Shown one piece after another: positions 8,590-16,370 of a DNA stretch of 64,000 nucleotides; within the stretch, counting starts at the first letter, position 1; each line of letters begins with the position of its first letter. This stretch comes from Geothrix paludis (GTDB taxonomy: Bacteria > Acidobacteriota > Holophagae > Holophagales > Holophagaceae). Location of the stretch: assembly GCF_022808815.1 (NCBI RefSeq), contig NZ_JAKZLC010000001.1:682001-746000 (forward strand), given 5' to 3'. Below the pieces are notes generated by a model. It did no database searches, had not been told where the DNA came from, and was given only the letters and a program-made list of their open reading frames with translations. A program made the position numbers and the translations under genes.

Positions 8590-9777
8590 TCAGCCCCCGC
8601 TCGCCCGGAGGTGGGCCAGGGCCTCGGCCCGTGCCGCCAGGTCCGGCGCTTTGCCCTGGAAGCTCTTTCCCGAGCCGCCCCCCTTGGCGCCGAGGAGTGC
8701 CGCCACGGCCTTGCCGAGGGTGGGCACGTCCAAGGCGGAGACCTCCCCCGCGCTCAGCAGGAAGAGCCCCTGTCCACCCGACTCGGCCGTGAGGAACACA
8801 GCCTTGGCGGGATCCGCCGCGAGCACCTGGCGCGCCAGTTTCTGAAGGAAGGCCATGTCGCGACCCTCGGCGTGGGCCTCCACCAGCCCCTCCGGCCGTG
8901 CGGCCAGAGCCGCCGCCTGGATCTCGGCCAGGTCCTCCTCCAGCTTGCGGACGCGGCGGTCGGAGGCCTGGAGCTGGTCCAGCTTGGTTTGGAGGGCGGG
9001 CACCAGGTCCTCATCCGGCGCGCCCAGCAGGGCCCGCAGGGCCGCGTTGCGTGTTTCATGCGCGTCCAGGCGCAGCCTGGCGCGTCTTCCGGCCACATAG
9101 AAGAGGCGTGTACCTCCCCGGATGGCCTCGGTTCCCAGCAGCTTGAGGGCCTCGATCTCGCCCGTGTGGCGCAGGTGCGTGCCCCCGCAGGTGTTCAGAT
9201 CCACGCCAGCGATCTGAACCAGGCGGATGTCACCCGTGTGGCCCTCCGGCAGGCCCCGGGATCTCACTGCTTCCAGCTTGTAGGTCTCCGGGCTCACCCG
9301 CCGGGCCGAGATCTCGCGGTGCGCCCGGATCTCGGACGCTACGGTCTCTTCCAATACCGCCATGTCGCGCAGCGACATGGCGGTCGCAGTCACCTCGATG
9401 TCGCAGACTGTTGCTCCCAGGTGGAAGGCCGTGGTGCCCCAACCGAAGCGGTCCTGGGCCACCGCCGTGAGCAGGTGCTGGCCCGTGTGCTGCTGCATAT
9501 GGTCGAAGCGGCGGGCCCAGTCCAGTTCCAGCGAGGCCGGGCCTTCCGCCAAAGGCGAAGCCAGGTAGTGGCGGATCTCGCCCTCCCGTTTTTGGACATC
9601 CACGACCGCCACGCCGCCCAGCATTCCCCGGTCCGCGGGCTGACCGCCTCCCTCGGGGTAGAGGATCGTGTCTTCGAGGATCGCGAAGGGACGGCCCTGC
9701 TCCTCCCCCGTTCGGAGCACGCGGGTCTCCAGGGTGGTGGCGTAGGGATCGCGTTCGTAGGCGGGGATCGTGTCCAT
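8590..9777 (-). CDS. alaX: Alanyl-tRNA editing protein, long form with DHHA1 domain
   Basis: A 395-residue stand-alone relative of the AlaRS editing half. It hydrolyses Ser- or Gly-tRNA(Ala). N-terminal features are 'TILYPEGGGQPADRG', the zinc-binding HTGQH (DHMQQHTGQHLL, about residue 97) and the second zinc motif 'NTCGGTHLRHTGEI'. The C-terminal part has a coiled coil (about 250-290) and a DHHA1-like end with 'LLGAKGGGSGKSFQGKAPD', which matches the glycine-rich AlaRS C-terminus (GGGGGG...AQAGG). This is the AlaX-L architecture. The full aminoacylation domain is absent, so it is not a broken alaS. It is the first gene of the run 9777-6575 and is divergent from rarA with an 82-base gap. Confidence 0.92.
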   Translation of the reverse strand: MDTIPAYERDPYATTLETRVLRTGEEQGRPFAILEDTILYPEGGGQPADRGMLGGVAVVDVQKREGEIRHYLASPLAEGPASLELDWARRFDHMQQHTGQHLLTAVAQDRFGWGTTAFHLGATVCDIEVTATAMSLRDMAVLEETVASEIRAHREISARRVSPETYKLEAVRSRGLPEGHTGDIRLVQIAGVDLNTCGGTHLRHTGEIEALKLLGTEAIRGGTRLFYVAGRRARLRLDAHETRNAALRALLGAPDEDLVPALQTKLDQLQASDRRVRKLEEDLAEIQAAALAARPEGLVEAHAEGRDMAFLQKLARQVLAADPAKAVFLTAESGGQGLFLLSAGEVSALDVPTLGKAVAALLGAKGGGSGKSFQGKAPDLAARAEALAHLRASGG

Positions 9778-9859
9778 GGGACCAGCCTACCCCGGAGTGA
9801 CTCGGGCCGGGCCGCCCCTAATCCTACGCGCAGGCAGGACGCGCTAGGCTGGAAGGACT

Positions 9860-11251
9860 GTGAGCCATACCACCCCGCTTCCCGAACGCATGCGACCTTC
9901 GACGCTGGACGAGGTGGTGGGCCAGGCGCACCTGCTGGGACCCAAGGGCGCGCTGCTGCGGCTCACGGCTGGGGGCCGGCTGCCCTCCATGGTGATGTGG
10001 GGGCCGCCGGGCACGGGCAAGACCACCCTGGCCCGCATCCTGGCGGAGGCCACGGGGCATGGCTTCATGGAGTTCTCAGGCGTGAGCGGCAGCGCCGCGG
10101 AGCTGAAGAAGTTCCTCCAGGAGAGCCGGGAGATGCCCCTGTTCCGCACGGTGCCGCCCGTGGTGTTCCTCGATGAGATCCACCGCTTCAACCGGGCCCA
10201 GCAGGACATCCTCCTGCCCTTCCTGGAGCGCGGCGAGGCCATCCTCATCGGCGCCACCACGGAGAATCCGGCTTTCTACCTGAACCCGGCGCTCCGCAGC
10301 CGCTGTCAGCTCATCGCCCTCAAGGCCCTGGAGCCCGTCCACATCCAGCAAGTGCTGAAGCGGGCCTGGGCCAAGGAACGGCCCGGACAGCCGGAGCCAG
10401 CCGAAGTCTTCGAGTGGCTCTCCCACTGGGCCGGCGGCGATCTGCGCTCGGCCCTCTCGGGGCTGGAGACGTGGATGGAGATGCCGGATCCCGATCTGGA
10501 GTCCCTCCAGGGCGCCTTGGGCGGCCGCATGATGTTCGACCGCGCCGACGGCCACTACGACCTGGCCAGCGCCTTCCAGAAAAGCCTGCGGGGTTCCGAT
10601 GCCGACGCCGCCCTCTACTACCTGAGCCGCATGATCCGCGGCGGCGAGGATCCCCGCTTCATCGCCCGGCGCCTCATGGTCTGCGCCGCCGAGGACGTGG
10701 GCAACGCCGATCCCCAGGCCTTCATCCTCTGCGAGGCCGCCAGCCGGGCCGTGGAGCAGATCGGCTGGCCCGAGGCTCGCATCCCCCTGGCGCAGGCGGT
10801 GATCTACGTGGCCAACGCCGCCAAGAGCAACGCCACGGTGATGGCCATCGACACGGCCCTGGCCGCCGACGACGCGCCCATCCCGGAGGCCATCCGCGAC
10901 GCCCATACCGCCACGGCCCGGAAGGCCGGCCGCGGCGCGGGCTACCACTACTCCCACGACGACTACGACCGGGAGCAGATCTTTCTGCCCGACAAGCTGC
11001 GCGGCCAATCGTTTTACGAACCGAAACGCCCCCAGGAACGCAGCTGGCGCGACCGCCAGGAGCCCGATGCAGCGGCCCTCTCGACCCTCTGGGAAGCCTG
11101 GGTGGAGGCCCATCCCGAAGGCGGCGAGCTGCCCCTGGACACCTGGAGCACCGAGCTGGCCTGCAGCCGCGAAGGCCTGGCCCGGGCCATCCACAAACTG
11201 GCCCAGGGCAGGTTCACCCTGGGCCGGAAGCTGGAAGCGAAGCCGATCTGA
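9860..11251 (+). CDS. rarA: Replication-associated recombination protein A (RarA/MgsA)
   Basis: A 463-residue AAA+ ATPase that acts at stalled replication forks with SSB. The N-terminus 'PLPERMRPSTLDEVVGQAHLLG' is the family signature. Walker A GPPGTGKT lies at about residue 48, Walker B in VFLDEIHRF, sensor 1 in 'IGATTENP' and 'LRSRCQLI' follows. The C-terminal tetramerisation part (MgsA_C) shows 'YYLSRMIRGGEDPRFIARRL' and 'YHYSHDDY'. It starts with GTG at 9860, with GGAAGGA just upstream. Its stop is directly adjacent to that of the convergent pirin gene, with no spacer and so no room for a separate terminator. Confidence 0.97.
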   Translation: MSHTTPLPERMRPSTLDEVVGQAHLLGPKGALLRLTAGGRLPSMVMWGPPGTGKTTLARILAEATGHGFMEFSGVSGSAAELKKFLQESREMPLFRTVPPVVFLDEIHRFNRAQQDILLPFLERGEAILIGATTENPAFYLNPALRSRCQLIALKALEPVHIQQVLKRAWAKERPGQPEPAEVFEWLSHWAGGDLRSALSGLETWMEMPDPDLESLQGALGGRMMFDRADGHYDLASAFQKSLRGSDADAALYYLSRMIRGGEDPRFIARRLMVCAAEDVGNADPQAFILCEAASRAVEQIGWPEARIPLAQAVIYVANAAKSNATVMAIDTALAADDAPIPEAIRDAHTATARKAGRGAGYHYSHDDYDREQIFLPDKLRGQSFYEPKRPQERSWRDRQEPDAAALSTLWEAWVEAHPEGGELPLDTWSTELACSREGLARAIHKLAQGRFTLGRKLEAKPI

Positions 11252-12118
11252 TCAGTCGAGGTGCCCCAGGCGCCCCTCCTGGTAGTCCCGGATGGCCTGC
11301 TCGATCTCATCGTAGGTGTTCATCACGAAGGGACCGTAGTGGGCGATGGGCTCCCGGAGGGGTTCCCCCGCCAGCAGCATGAGACTGGCGGACGTCACAA
11401 CTTCCAGGGCCAGCGTGTCCCCCTCACCCAGCAGCGCCACCGTGTCGGCGGGCACGTCCGTGCCCTCCACGCGGACCTTTCCGCTCAGGGGCACCACGGC
11501 GGCGATCCATCCCTCGGGAATCGCCTGCTGGAAACGGGCGCCGGCCTCCAGCTCCAGATGGGCGTAGCCGATCCGCGCCGGGGTCTGCGCGGGGCCCGTC
11601 ACGCCGGCCCAGGTGCCCGCCAGCACGCGGAGGCGGCCTCCGGGAAGGGCCTGCCAGGGCATGGCTTCCGGCTGGAGGTCCGTGTAGCCGGGCGCGGATC
11701 CCTTGGCCGCCTTGGGCAGGTTGATCCAGAGCTGCACGCCTTCGATGGGGCCTCCGGTCTCGAGGTGCTCCGGCACCGGCATCTCCTCGTGGACGATGCC
11801 CGAGCCCGCGTTCATGAGCTGGGCCCCGCCGGGCCGCAGCAGACCGGACCCACCCGTGCTGTCCCGGTGCCGGAAGGCGCCCTGGATGAGGTAGGTGAGG
11901 GTCTGGAAGCCCTTGTGGGGATGGGGCGGGAAGCCCGCATCCGTGCCCGGAGGCAGCACCATGGGACCGAAGTGGTCCATGAGCAGGAAGGGATCCATGG
12001 CGCGGAAGGCGTCGGCCCCCCGGTGTCCCTGACCGGGCACCAGACGGGTCAAGGGAACACGGTTGCCGTCCTCCGTGGGGAGACCGGGCACGAGCGTGGC
12101 GACAGGTTTGATGGTCAT
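11252..12118 (-). CDS. Pirin family protein
   Basis: A 288-residue double-cupin protein. The N-terminal cupin has the metal site HPHKGF and 'LTYLIQGAFRHRDSTGG', with 'NAGSGIVHEEMP' supplying the remaining ligands. The C-terminal cupin ends with 'LLAGEPLREPIAHYGPFVMNTYDEIEQAI', a hallmark of pirins. Bacterial pirins are cytosolic, bind iron, and some act as quercetinases or modulate redox enzymes; the true role is not readable from sequence. GAGGTATC precedes the ATG at 12118. It follows the second pirin gene with a 9-base gap, so the two form one operon. Confidence 0.95.
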   Translation of the reverse strand: MTIKPVATLVPGLPTEDGNRVPLTRLVPGQGHRGADAFRAMDPFLLMDHFGPMVLPPGTDAGFPPHPHKGFQTLTYLIQGAFRHRDSTGGSGLLRPGGAQLMNAGSGIVHEEMPVPEHLETGGPIEGVQLWINLPKAAKGSAPGYTDLQPEAMPWQALPGGRLRVLAGTWAGVTGPAQTPARIGYAHLELEAGARFQQAIPEGWIAAVVPLSGKVRVEGTDVPADTVALLGEGDTLALEVVTSASLMLLAGEPLREPIAHYGPFVMNTYDEIEQAIRDYQEGRLGHLD

Positions 12119-12127
12119 GGCGATACC

Positions 12128-12826
12128 TCAGGCGAGATCGAAGAACAGGACTTCGGCGGGCGATCCGGCCGCCACGGTGAGGGAGGGTTCCCCTTCGATG
12201 CGGGCCGCGTCTCCGGCGTTCATGGCCGTGCCGTTGAGCGTCACGGTCCCCTTGGCCACATGGAGGAAGCCGGCGCGTCCGGCTGGCACCGCGGCCTTGA
12301 CCTCGCGGCCGGGATCGAGACGCGCCGCGAAGACCTTCACATCCTGGAAGAGCTTCACGGACCCCTCCGCCCCGTCCGGGCTGGCGATGAGCCGAAGGCG
12401 GTTCTCCAACTCGGGGCCGGGGAAGGCCACCTGGTCGTAGCGGGGGGCAAGGCCCTGGCGCTCGGGCACGATCCAAATCTGGAGAAAGTGCACCGCCTCT
12501 GAGGCCGAAGCGTTGAACTCGCTGTGGCGGATGCCGGTGCCGGCGCTCATGACCTGGGCTTCGCCCGGCCGGATGACGCCGTGCGTCCCCAGGCTGTCGC
12601 GGTGCTCCAGGGCCCCGGAGAGCACCCAGGTGAGGATCTCCATGTCCCGGTGGCCATGGGTGCCGAACCCCTTGCCGGGCTGGACGCGGTCCTCGTTCAG
12701 CACGCGCAGGGCGTGGAACTGGGTGTGCTCGGGATCGAAGTATTCCCCGAAGGAGAAGGTATGGCGGGTGTCGAGCCATCCGAAATCGAAGTGGCCCCTG
12801 GCTCCGGCAGGTCGCAGCGTGATCAT
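12128..12826 (-). CDS. Pirin family protein (YhhW/YhaK type)
   Basis: A 232-residue pirin of the shorter YhhW type, opening MITLRPAGARGHFDFGWLDT and continuing 'HTFSFGEYFDPEHTQFHALRVLNEDRV'. Metal ligands are in 'FGTHGHRDMEILTWVLSGALEHRDS' and 'MSAGTGIRHSEFN'. E. coli YhhW degrades quercetin in vitro; the physiological substrate is unknown. The ATG at 12826 is preceded by AGGAGG and fits the family start; a frame to 12844 only adds six residues. It is the first gene of a two-pirin operon, which is divergent from a universal stress protein, suggesting shared stress control. Confidence 0.94.
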   Translation of the reverse strand: MITLRPAGARGHFDFGWLDTRHTFSFGEYFDPEHTQFHALRVLNEDRVQPGKGFGTHGHRDMEILTWVLSGALEHRDSLGTHGVIRPGEAQVMSAGTGIRHSEFNASASEAVHFLQIWIVPERQGLAPRYDQVAFPGPELENRLRLIASPDGAEGSVKLFQDVKVFAARLDPGREVKAAVPAGRAGFLHVAKGTVTLNGTAMNAGDAARIEGEPSLTVAAGSPAEVLFFDLA

Positions 12827-12846
12827 GGCGCCTCCTGGATCCATGT

Positions 12847-12864
12847 TACGTGTTTAAACTCGTA
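12847..12864. promoter_or_regulatory. Candidate operator: near-perfect palindrome between pirin and usp genes
   Basis: TACGTGTTTAAACTCGTA is symmetrical at 16 of 18 positions around the central GTTTAAAC. It lies 20 bases upstream of the second pirin start and 77 bases upstream of the divergent usp gene. Its placement fits an operator for a dimeric regulator controlling both. No regulator gene is adjacent. Confidence 0.4.
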
Positions 12865-12941
12865 TTTCAACCCCCTCCTGAAAAAAATCGGCACCGATGG
12901 ATGACCTGGACGTATCTTTGGGGCATCCGACGGAGGCCGCC

Positions 12942-13370
12942 GTGATCACGCGGGTGCTGGTGGGTGTGGACTTCTCCGAAGCCTCGAAGCAGGCGCTGGA
13001 GCGTGCCGGGAACTGGGCATCCCGTTGCGGCGTGCCCCTGGTGGCCATGCACGTGCTCCAGCCTCCCGCCCCCATGCTGCCCGAAGCCCAGATCGCCCTT
13101 CCCGACCCCGCCTGGCTGAAGAGCATGGAAGACCATGCCCGGGAGCAGCTTGAATCCTGGGTCAAGCCCTTTGGCGGCACCGAGGTCATCGTGAAGTGGG
13201 GCGGACCCGCGGAGGAACTGGTGTCCGCGGCAGACCCGACGACCCTGCTGGTGGTGGCTCAGGTGGGCCACTCCACCCTGGAGCGGCTGCTGTTCGGCAG
13301 CACCGCGGCCCGGGTGGTGAGGCTGGCGCCCTGCGACGTGCTGGTGGTGCGCACCGAGAAGGCGCGGTAG
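12942..13370 (+). CDS. Universal stress protein, UspA family
   Basis: A 142-residue single-domain Usp. It begins MITRVLVGVDFSEASKQALE, has 'PLVAMHVLQPP', and ends with 'LLVVAQVGHSTLERLLFGSTAARVVRLAPCDVLVVR'. The family's ATP-binding loop G-2x-G-9x-G-(S/T) is recognisable as 'GHSTLERLLFGST', though the first glycines are changed. I chose the GTG at 12942 because CGGAGG lies 7 bases upstream and the protein then starts at the first beta strand; an ATG at 12897 would add 15 unconserved residues. It converges on the patatin gene with one base between the stops. Confidence 0.9.
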   Translation: MITRVLVGVDFSEASKQALERAGNWASRCGVPLVAMHVLQPPAPMLPEAQIALPDPAWLKSMEDHAREQLESWVKPFGGTEVIVKWGGPAEELVSAADPTTLLVVAQVGHSTLERLLFGSTAARVVRLAPCDVLVVRTEKAR

Positions 13371-13371
13371 C

Positions 13372-14340
13372 TCAGAGCGACGCCATCAGCGCCTCGAAGG
13401 CCGGGGCCTGGCGGTGGAGAATGGCGTCCGCCGCGCGTTGCAGGCCTTCGAGATGCCCGGGGCTGGCGTCATCCATCTCGCTCAGACCCGCGTCGAGATC
13501 CGTCTGGAAGCGGAGGTAGCGCGGCCTGCCGTCCGCACCGGCAGGCATGAGCTGGCGCAGCTGGTAGTCCACGGTGTCCGCCACGCCATCGAAGATGACG
13601 TCCAGGATGGGCCGGGCCCAGCCCGCCACGCCCCAGCCCTTCGCCTCCTCGTAGCGGTAGGGCGTGGCGTGGATGCCCGTGCCCAGGGATACCAGCAGGA
13701 TGTCCTCGGCGCTCCCGCCCAGTCCCTGCCGGGCCTCCGCATAGGCGCACATGGCCGGGTTGTTGGCGAAGACGCCGCCGTCCACCAGCACGTCCCGATC
13801 CCTGGGCCAGGACACCAGCAGCGGCTCGAAGTAGGTGGGCGCTGCGCTGGTGCCGCGGGCCGCCACACGCATGGGCACGTCGTAGCGAGCGTCCGCGCGG
13901 GCCCGTCGGCGGCGGTAGAAGAAGGCATCCCGCTTCTCGAGGTCGTAGGCCGTCACCAGGACCTCCACCAAGGCGTCCTTGAGGCGGGTCTCCCCGAAGT
14001 ACTGCGCCAGCACGCCCTCCAGGCCGTCCGACGGGTACTTCGCCGCCCGCAAGCCCATGGGGTTCGTGAGGCGCCGCCAGAGGCTCTCGTCGAAGATCCG
14101 GGCACCCTCCTTCAGGTAGAGGCCGGCCAGGTCCTGGGCCGAGTAGCGGGGACGCCCATCCTGCCCAGGCACCGCGAACCCCAGGGCCAGGATGCCGCCC
14201 GTGCTGGTGCCGGCGATAAGGTCGAAGCAGTCGGCCACCGCCCGACCGGTCCGTCGCTCCAGCTCCGCCAGCACCAGGGCGGGGATGAGGCCGCGGATGC
14301 CGCCGCCGTCGATGGAGAGGACGCGGAAAGGTTTGGGCAT
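13372..14340 (-). CDS. Patatin-like phospholipase
   Basis: A 322-residue serine lipase with a Ser-Asp dyad. It shows the oxyanion loop DGGGIRG (about residues 10-16), the nucleophile in AGTSTGG (Ser about 49), and the catalytic Asp in VDGGVFANNP. It acts on phospholipids or other acyl lipids. There is no signal peptide; the protein is probably cytosolic or membrane-associated. The start at 14340 gives MPKPFRVLSIDGGG, matching the family. The open frame continues to 15102 only because it runs antisense through the neighbouring acyl-CoA dehydrogenase, and that part shows no homology. It lies beyond the strong terminator at 14354-14389, so it needs its own promoter within about 15 bases, or receives read-through. 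Confidence 0.93.
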   Translation of the reverse strand: MPKPFRVLSIDGGGIRGLIPALVLAELERRTGRAVADCFDLIAGTSTGGILALGFAVPGQDGRPRYSAQDLAGLYLKEGARIFDESLWRRLTNPMGLRAAKYPSDGLEGVLAQYFGETRLKDALVEVLVTAYDLEKRDAFFYRRRRARADARYDVPMRVAARGTSAAPTYFEPLLVSWPRDRDVLVDGGVFANNPAMCAYAEARQGLGGSAEDILLVSLGTGIHATPYRYEEAKGWGVAGWARPILDVIFDGVADTVDYQLRQLMPAGADGRPRYLRFQTDLDAGLSEMDDASPGHLEGLQRAADAILHRQAPAFEALMASL

Positions 14341-14353
14341 CCGGCATTTTATG

Positions 14354-14389
14354 CACAGAAAAACGGGCCATGCGGCCCGTTTTTCTGTG
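14354..14389 (-). terminator. Strong terminator after the glutaryl-CoA dehydrogenase gene
   Basis: The arms 14354-14369 and 14374-14389 form a perfect 16-bp stem around an ATGC loop, with A5/T5 runs flanking a GC core (CGGGCC). This is a classical intrinsic terminator. It lies 13 bases past the stop at 14403 and could work in both directions. Confidence 0.9.
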
Positions 14390-14402
14390 GTGGGAATGGC
14401 TT

Positions 14403-15593
14403 TCAGCGGTAAGCGGGAATCCCAGTCACTTCCTGGCCGATGATCAGCGTGTGCATATCGTGCGTGCCCTCGTAGGTGTAGACGCTCTCGAGGTTCGCCA
14501 TGTGCCGCATGACGGGGTACTCGTCGAGGATGCCGTTGGCGCCGAGGATGGTGCGGGCCTTGCGGCAAACTTCCAGGGCGATGTTCACGTTGTTCATCTT
14601 GGCCATGGAGACCTGGGCGGGCGTGAACGTCTTGGCGTCCTTCAGGCGGCCGAGCTGATGCACCAGCAGCTGGCCCTTGGTGATCTCGGTGACCATCCAG
14701 GCCAGCTTCTCCTGCTGGAGCTGGTAGCTGGCGATGGGCTTGTCGAACTGGATGCGGGTCTTGGCGTAGTCCAAGGCGCACTGGTAGCAGGCGTCCGCGG
14801 CGCCGAGGGCGCCCCAGGCGATGCCGTAGCGGGCCTGGGTGAGGCAGCCCAGGGGACCCTTCAGGCCCTTCACGTTGGGGAGCAGCGACTTGGCCTCGTC
14901 CACGATCACGTCCTCCAGCACCAGCTCGGAGGTGGTGGAGGCGCGCAGGCTCCACTTGCCCTTCATCTCGGGGGCGCTGAAGCCGGGGGTGCCCTTCTCC
15001 ACCAGAAAGCCGCGGATGCCGTCCTCGGTTTGGGCCCACACCACGGCCACGTCGGCCACGGTGCCGTTGGTGATCCACATCTTGGTGCCGTTGATGCGCC
15101 ACTTGCCCCCGGGCTCGCGCACGGCCTTCGTGAGCATGCCGCCGGGGTTGGAGCCGAAATCGGGCTCGGTGAGGCCGAAGCAGCCGATCTTCTCGCCCGT
15201 GGCCAGCTTGGGCAGCCAGTACCGCTTCTGCTCCTCACTGCCATAGGCGTAGATGGGCCACATGACGAGGCTGCCCTGCACGGAGGCGAAGGAGCGCAGG
15301 CCCGAATCGCCCCGCTCCAGCTCGTACATGAGAATGCCGTAGGCCACGTTGGACACGCCCATGCAGCCGTATTCCTCGGGCAGCGCGGGTCCGAAGAAGC
15401 CCAGCTCGCCCATCTTGGGAATGAGGTGCTTGGGGAAGGTCTGCTCCTGGGCGTGCTTCTCGATGATGGGCAGCACTTCGGCGTTGACGAATTTCCGCGC
15501 GGTCTCGCGGATCATCCGCTCTTCCTCGGTGAGCAGGCCCTCGAAGCCCATGTAGTCAGTGATGTGGGTGAACGTGGCGTAGGCGCCGGCCAT
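14403..15593 (-). CDS. gcdH: Glutaryl-CoA dehydrogenase-type acyl-CoA dehydrogenase
   Basis: A 396-residue FAD enzyme that oxidises and decarboxylates glutaryl-CoA to crotonyl-CoA in lysine, tryptophan and aromatic breakdown. It is very similar to mitochondrial GCDH: 'MGELGFFGP', 'YGCMGVSNVAYGILMYELERGDSGLRS', 'SLVMWPIYAYGSEEQ', 'GCFGLTEPDFGS', 'ARYGIAWGALGAADACY' and 'YTYEGTHDMHTLIIGQ'. The catalytic Glu is E375 in YEGTHD. Decarboxylating and non-decarboxylating forms cannot be told apart by eye. The ATG at 15593 has CCAGGAGG upstream; the extra residues of the longer frame are not conserved. No electron-transfer flavoprotein or enoyl-CoA hydratase gene is adjacent. Confidence 0.95.
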   Translation of the reverse strand: MAGAYATFTHITDYMGFEGLLTEEERMIRETARKFVNAEVLPIIEKHAQEQTFPKHLIPKMGELGFFGPALPEEYGCMGVSNVAYGILMYELERGDSGLRSFASVQGSLVMWPIYAYGSEEQKRYWLPKLATGEKIGCFGLTEPDFGSNPGGMLTKAVREPGGKWRINGTKMWITNGTVADVAVVWAQTEDGIRGFLVEKGTPGFSAPEMKGKWSLRASTTSELVLEDVIVDEAKSLLPNVKGLKGPLGCLTQARYGIAWGALGAADACYQCALDYAKTRIQFDKPIASYQLQQEKLAWMVTEITKGQLLVHQLGRLKDAKTFTPAQVSMAKMNNVNIALEVCRKARTILGANGILDEYPVMRHMANLESVYTYEGTHDMHTLIIGQEVTGIPAYR

Positions 15594-15744
15594 GGAAACC
15601 TCCTGGATTGCCCTGAAGCCTCGGGCGGGGAGTGGGAAAACGACGCTGCAGCAGCGCGCCGGGGCCAGTCTAGCGCTCCCCTGAAACCCAGGCAGCAGAG
15701 CACAGGCCCCCACACCCCAGCTTCCTGTCGCGGCAGGAATCGCT

Positions 15745-15759
15745 TTGACGGATTGTCAA
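15745..15759. promoter_or_regulatory. Candidate operator upstream of gcdH
   Basis: TTGACGGATTGTCAA is a perfect 5-bp inverted repeat (TTGAC/GTCAA) with a 5-base spacer, 152 bases upstream of the gcdH start. On the minus strand it includes TTGACA, so it could overlap a -35 box. Similar TTGAC-type palindromes bind LiuR-like regulators of acyl-CoA breakdown in other bacteria; that link is inference. Confidence 0.35.
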
Positions 15760-15773
15760 TACTCCAGGGACAG

Positions 15774-16361
15774 TCATTCCCCTTCGAGCATCCGTTCGCC
15801 GGTGGCGTGCGGGGTCTCGTGGCAGTGGCGGCAGCGGGCCTCGTAGGCTTCGGCGGCGCCCACCAGCACCTGGCCGCCGGTCTGCACCATGCGCTGGGTG
15901 CGGCCGGCCAGCGCGCCGCACACCATGCAGATGGCCTGGAGCTTGGTGACGTATTCGGCCTTGGCCAGCAGGATGGGCATGATGCCGAAGGGCTCGCCGT
16001 TGGAGTCCTGGTCCAGTCCCCCGACGATGACACGCACGCCGCGGTCAGCGAGATCCTCGATGATGGGGATGAGGCCCTCGTCCATGAACTGCACCTCGTC
16101 CAGGGCCACCACCTCGGCTTCCGGATCCAGGTGGCGCGCCAGCTCCACGCTGTCCTTCACCGGGATGGCGTCGTGCTTGCGCTGGCTGTGGCTGGCGATG
16201 GCTGAGACGTCGTAGCGGTCATCCAGGGCCGGCTTGAAGACCTGGACCTTCTGCCGGGCGATGATGGCCCGTTTGATGCGCCGGATCAGCTCCTCGGACT
16301 TGCCCGAGAACATGGGGCCGCAGATCACCTCCAGGCAACCCTGGCGCTGGTGCACGAACAT
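15774..16361 (-). CDS. tdk: Thymidine kinase
   Basis: A 195-residue type II thymidine kinase that phosphorylates thymidine in the salvage pathway. P-loop GPMFSGKS lies at residues 15-22, the Walker B/DEVQF motif at about 88, and the lasso and zinc ligands are the CxxC pairs in 'AICMVCG' and 'EARCRHCHE'. All motifs of the family are present and the length is normal. It begins 9 bases after the PATAN gene, so it is the last gene of the operon 19703-15774, an unusual company for tdk. Confidence 0.96.
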   Translation of the reverse strand: MFVHQRQGCLEVICGPMFSGKSEELIRRIKRAIIARQKVQVFKPALDDRYDVSAIASHSQRKHDAIPVKDSVELARHLDPEAEVVALDEVQFMDEGLIPIIEDLADRGVRVIVGGLDQDSNGEPFGIMPILLAKAEYVTKLQAICMVCGALAGRTQRMVQTGGQVLVGAAEAYEARCRHCHETPHATGERMLEGE

Positions 16362-16370
16362 CGGAAATCC

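Noticed and set aside
7744-10176. 810-residue plus-strand frame over the hydrolase and AlaX genes
   Set aside because: Antisense to three genes with clear motifs; no ribosome site or homology.
14341-15102. Extension of the patatin gene to a 576-residue protein
   Set aside because: The added part runs antisense through gcdH with no homology; the family start is MPKPFRVLSIDGGG at 14340.
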